Below are positions 4,939 to 5,271 of a stretch of DNA of 5,271 nt, one piece after another. The stretch is from Acidobacteriota bacterium. Lineage in GTDB: Bacteria; Acidobacteriota; Terriglobia; UBA7540. Both the position numbers and the translations under genes were made by a program. Numbering within the stretch: position 1 is the stretch's first letter; each line of letters opens with the position of its first letter. The notes beneath the pieces are model-generated. The model made no database searches. It saw only the letters and a program-made list of their open reading frames with translations, and was not told where the DNA came from. Where the stretch lies: positions 1 to 5,271 of the forward strand of contig JAJYJL010000720.1 in the NCBI GenBank assembly GCA_021789565.1. The letters are read 5' to 3'.

Positions 4939-5271
4939 ATGGCGAACGGAGTGTCTGCAACTATTCGAAGGCCCAGGCTTAGGTTGCGCCCACAGTATCT
5001 CTTGTTTGGGTTCGTCGGCCTGATGTATGTTTACGTTCTCTATCATAATGAGAGCTTTCTCGTCCGCCCTGCGGAACCGGAGTGGGCGCACATTGCTACA
5101 TTCAAATGGTGGTTGCTGCCGCACGCTCTAGCCGGCTGCTGCGCGCTTTTGCTGGGCCCGATGCAGTTTTCTGACCGGCTCAGGAGGCGCTTCCTTGGGC
5201 TTCACAGGATTGTCGGGCGTTTCTACGTGGCTGGAGTCTTTATCCTTGCACCTCTCGGGACCTACATCCAG
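4939..5271 (+). CDS. Second DUF2306 family membrane protein, N-terminal half (runs off the right edge)
   Basis: An ATG at 4939 with a purine-rich SD (AGGGGGAGA, 4925-4933) opens a frame that continues to the window edge, 111 residues. The start MANGVSATIRRPRLRLRPQY is basic, followed by hydrophobic segments at about 20-35, 58-75 and 92-109. 'LGPMQFSDRLRRRFLGLHRIVGRFYVAG' (72-99) aligns with the LG-x-x-QFS-x-RLR-x-R-x-L-x-x-HR-x-x-GR-x-YV block of the upstream gene. His62 and His89 fall at the same places as His61 and His88 there. It is therefore a diverged paralogue in tandem, and the 39-base gap suggests one transcript. The remaining half, including the expected H-R-E-W-M-x-R block, lies outside the window. 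Confidence 0.85.
   Translation, partial: MANGVSATIRRPRLRLRPQYLLFGFVGLMYVYVLYHNESFLVRPAEPEWAHIATFKWWLLPHALAGCCALLLGPMQFSDRLRRRFLGLHRIVGRFYVAGVFILAPLGTYIQ

Overview
The window is bacterial chromosomal DNA, fairly GC-rich, with short intergenic gaps and clear Shine-Dalgarno (SD) sequences. The gene mix (archease, tandem cupins, a metallo-beta-lactamase-fold secreted protein, twin DUF2306 membrane proteins, a lysine-rich exported protein with a 'W-[VI]-N-...-VFHRAGDRWYGKTK' tail, and a relic of a glycoside hydrolase 18) resembles what I know from Acidobacteriota. There is no rRNA or marker gene to prove this, so the assignment is inference.

Layout. At the left edge (1-123, minus) is the start of a gene with a signal-anchor N-terminus and a near-perfect SD; it runs out of the window. 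A roughly 390-base divergent intergenic region follows. Four plus-strand genes then lie close together: archease (513-929), an exported metallo-beta-lactamase-fold protein (991-2022, possibly starting at 919), a Tat-signal cupin (2041-2475) and a cytoplasmic cupin (2479-2853). The last three are spaced like an operon. The metallo-beta-lactamase-fold protein has lost most of its metal ligands and looks like a pseudoenzyme. The second cupin appears to have lost its family C-terminus through a small frameshifting deletion near 2838; the lost tail is still readable in another frame up to 2924.

From 2925 to 3200 no gene is visible, but there is a candidate promoter and a compact hairpin with a GNRA-type loop (3120-3144) ahead of a small exported basic protein (3201-3575). 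About 20 bases after that gene is a 60-base multi-segment hairpin (3596-3655). The stretch to 4233 has no intact gene. It holds a minus-strand relic of the C-terminus of a GH18-type protein (3839-4048) and two more hairpins (4139-4150 and 4154-4177). The right end carries two tandem DUF2306 membrane proteins: one complete (4234-4899), one cut by the window edge (4939-5271).

How the genes work together is mostly unknown. The pseudo-metallo-beta-lactamase/cupin/cupin cluster could be a small-molecule-binding module split between envelope and cytoplasm. Archease normally serves the RNA ligase RtcB, which is not in this window. I did not find a convincing new defence or mobile system. The points most worth checking are the degenerate metallo-beta-lactamase, the cupin frameshift and the set of strong hairpins around 3.1-4.2 kb.
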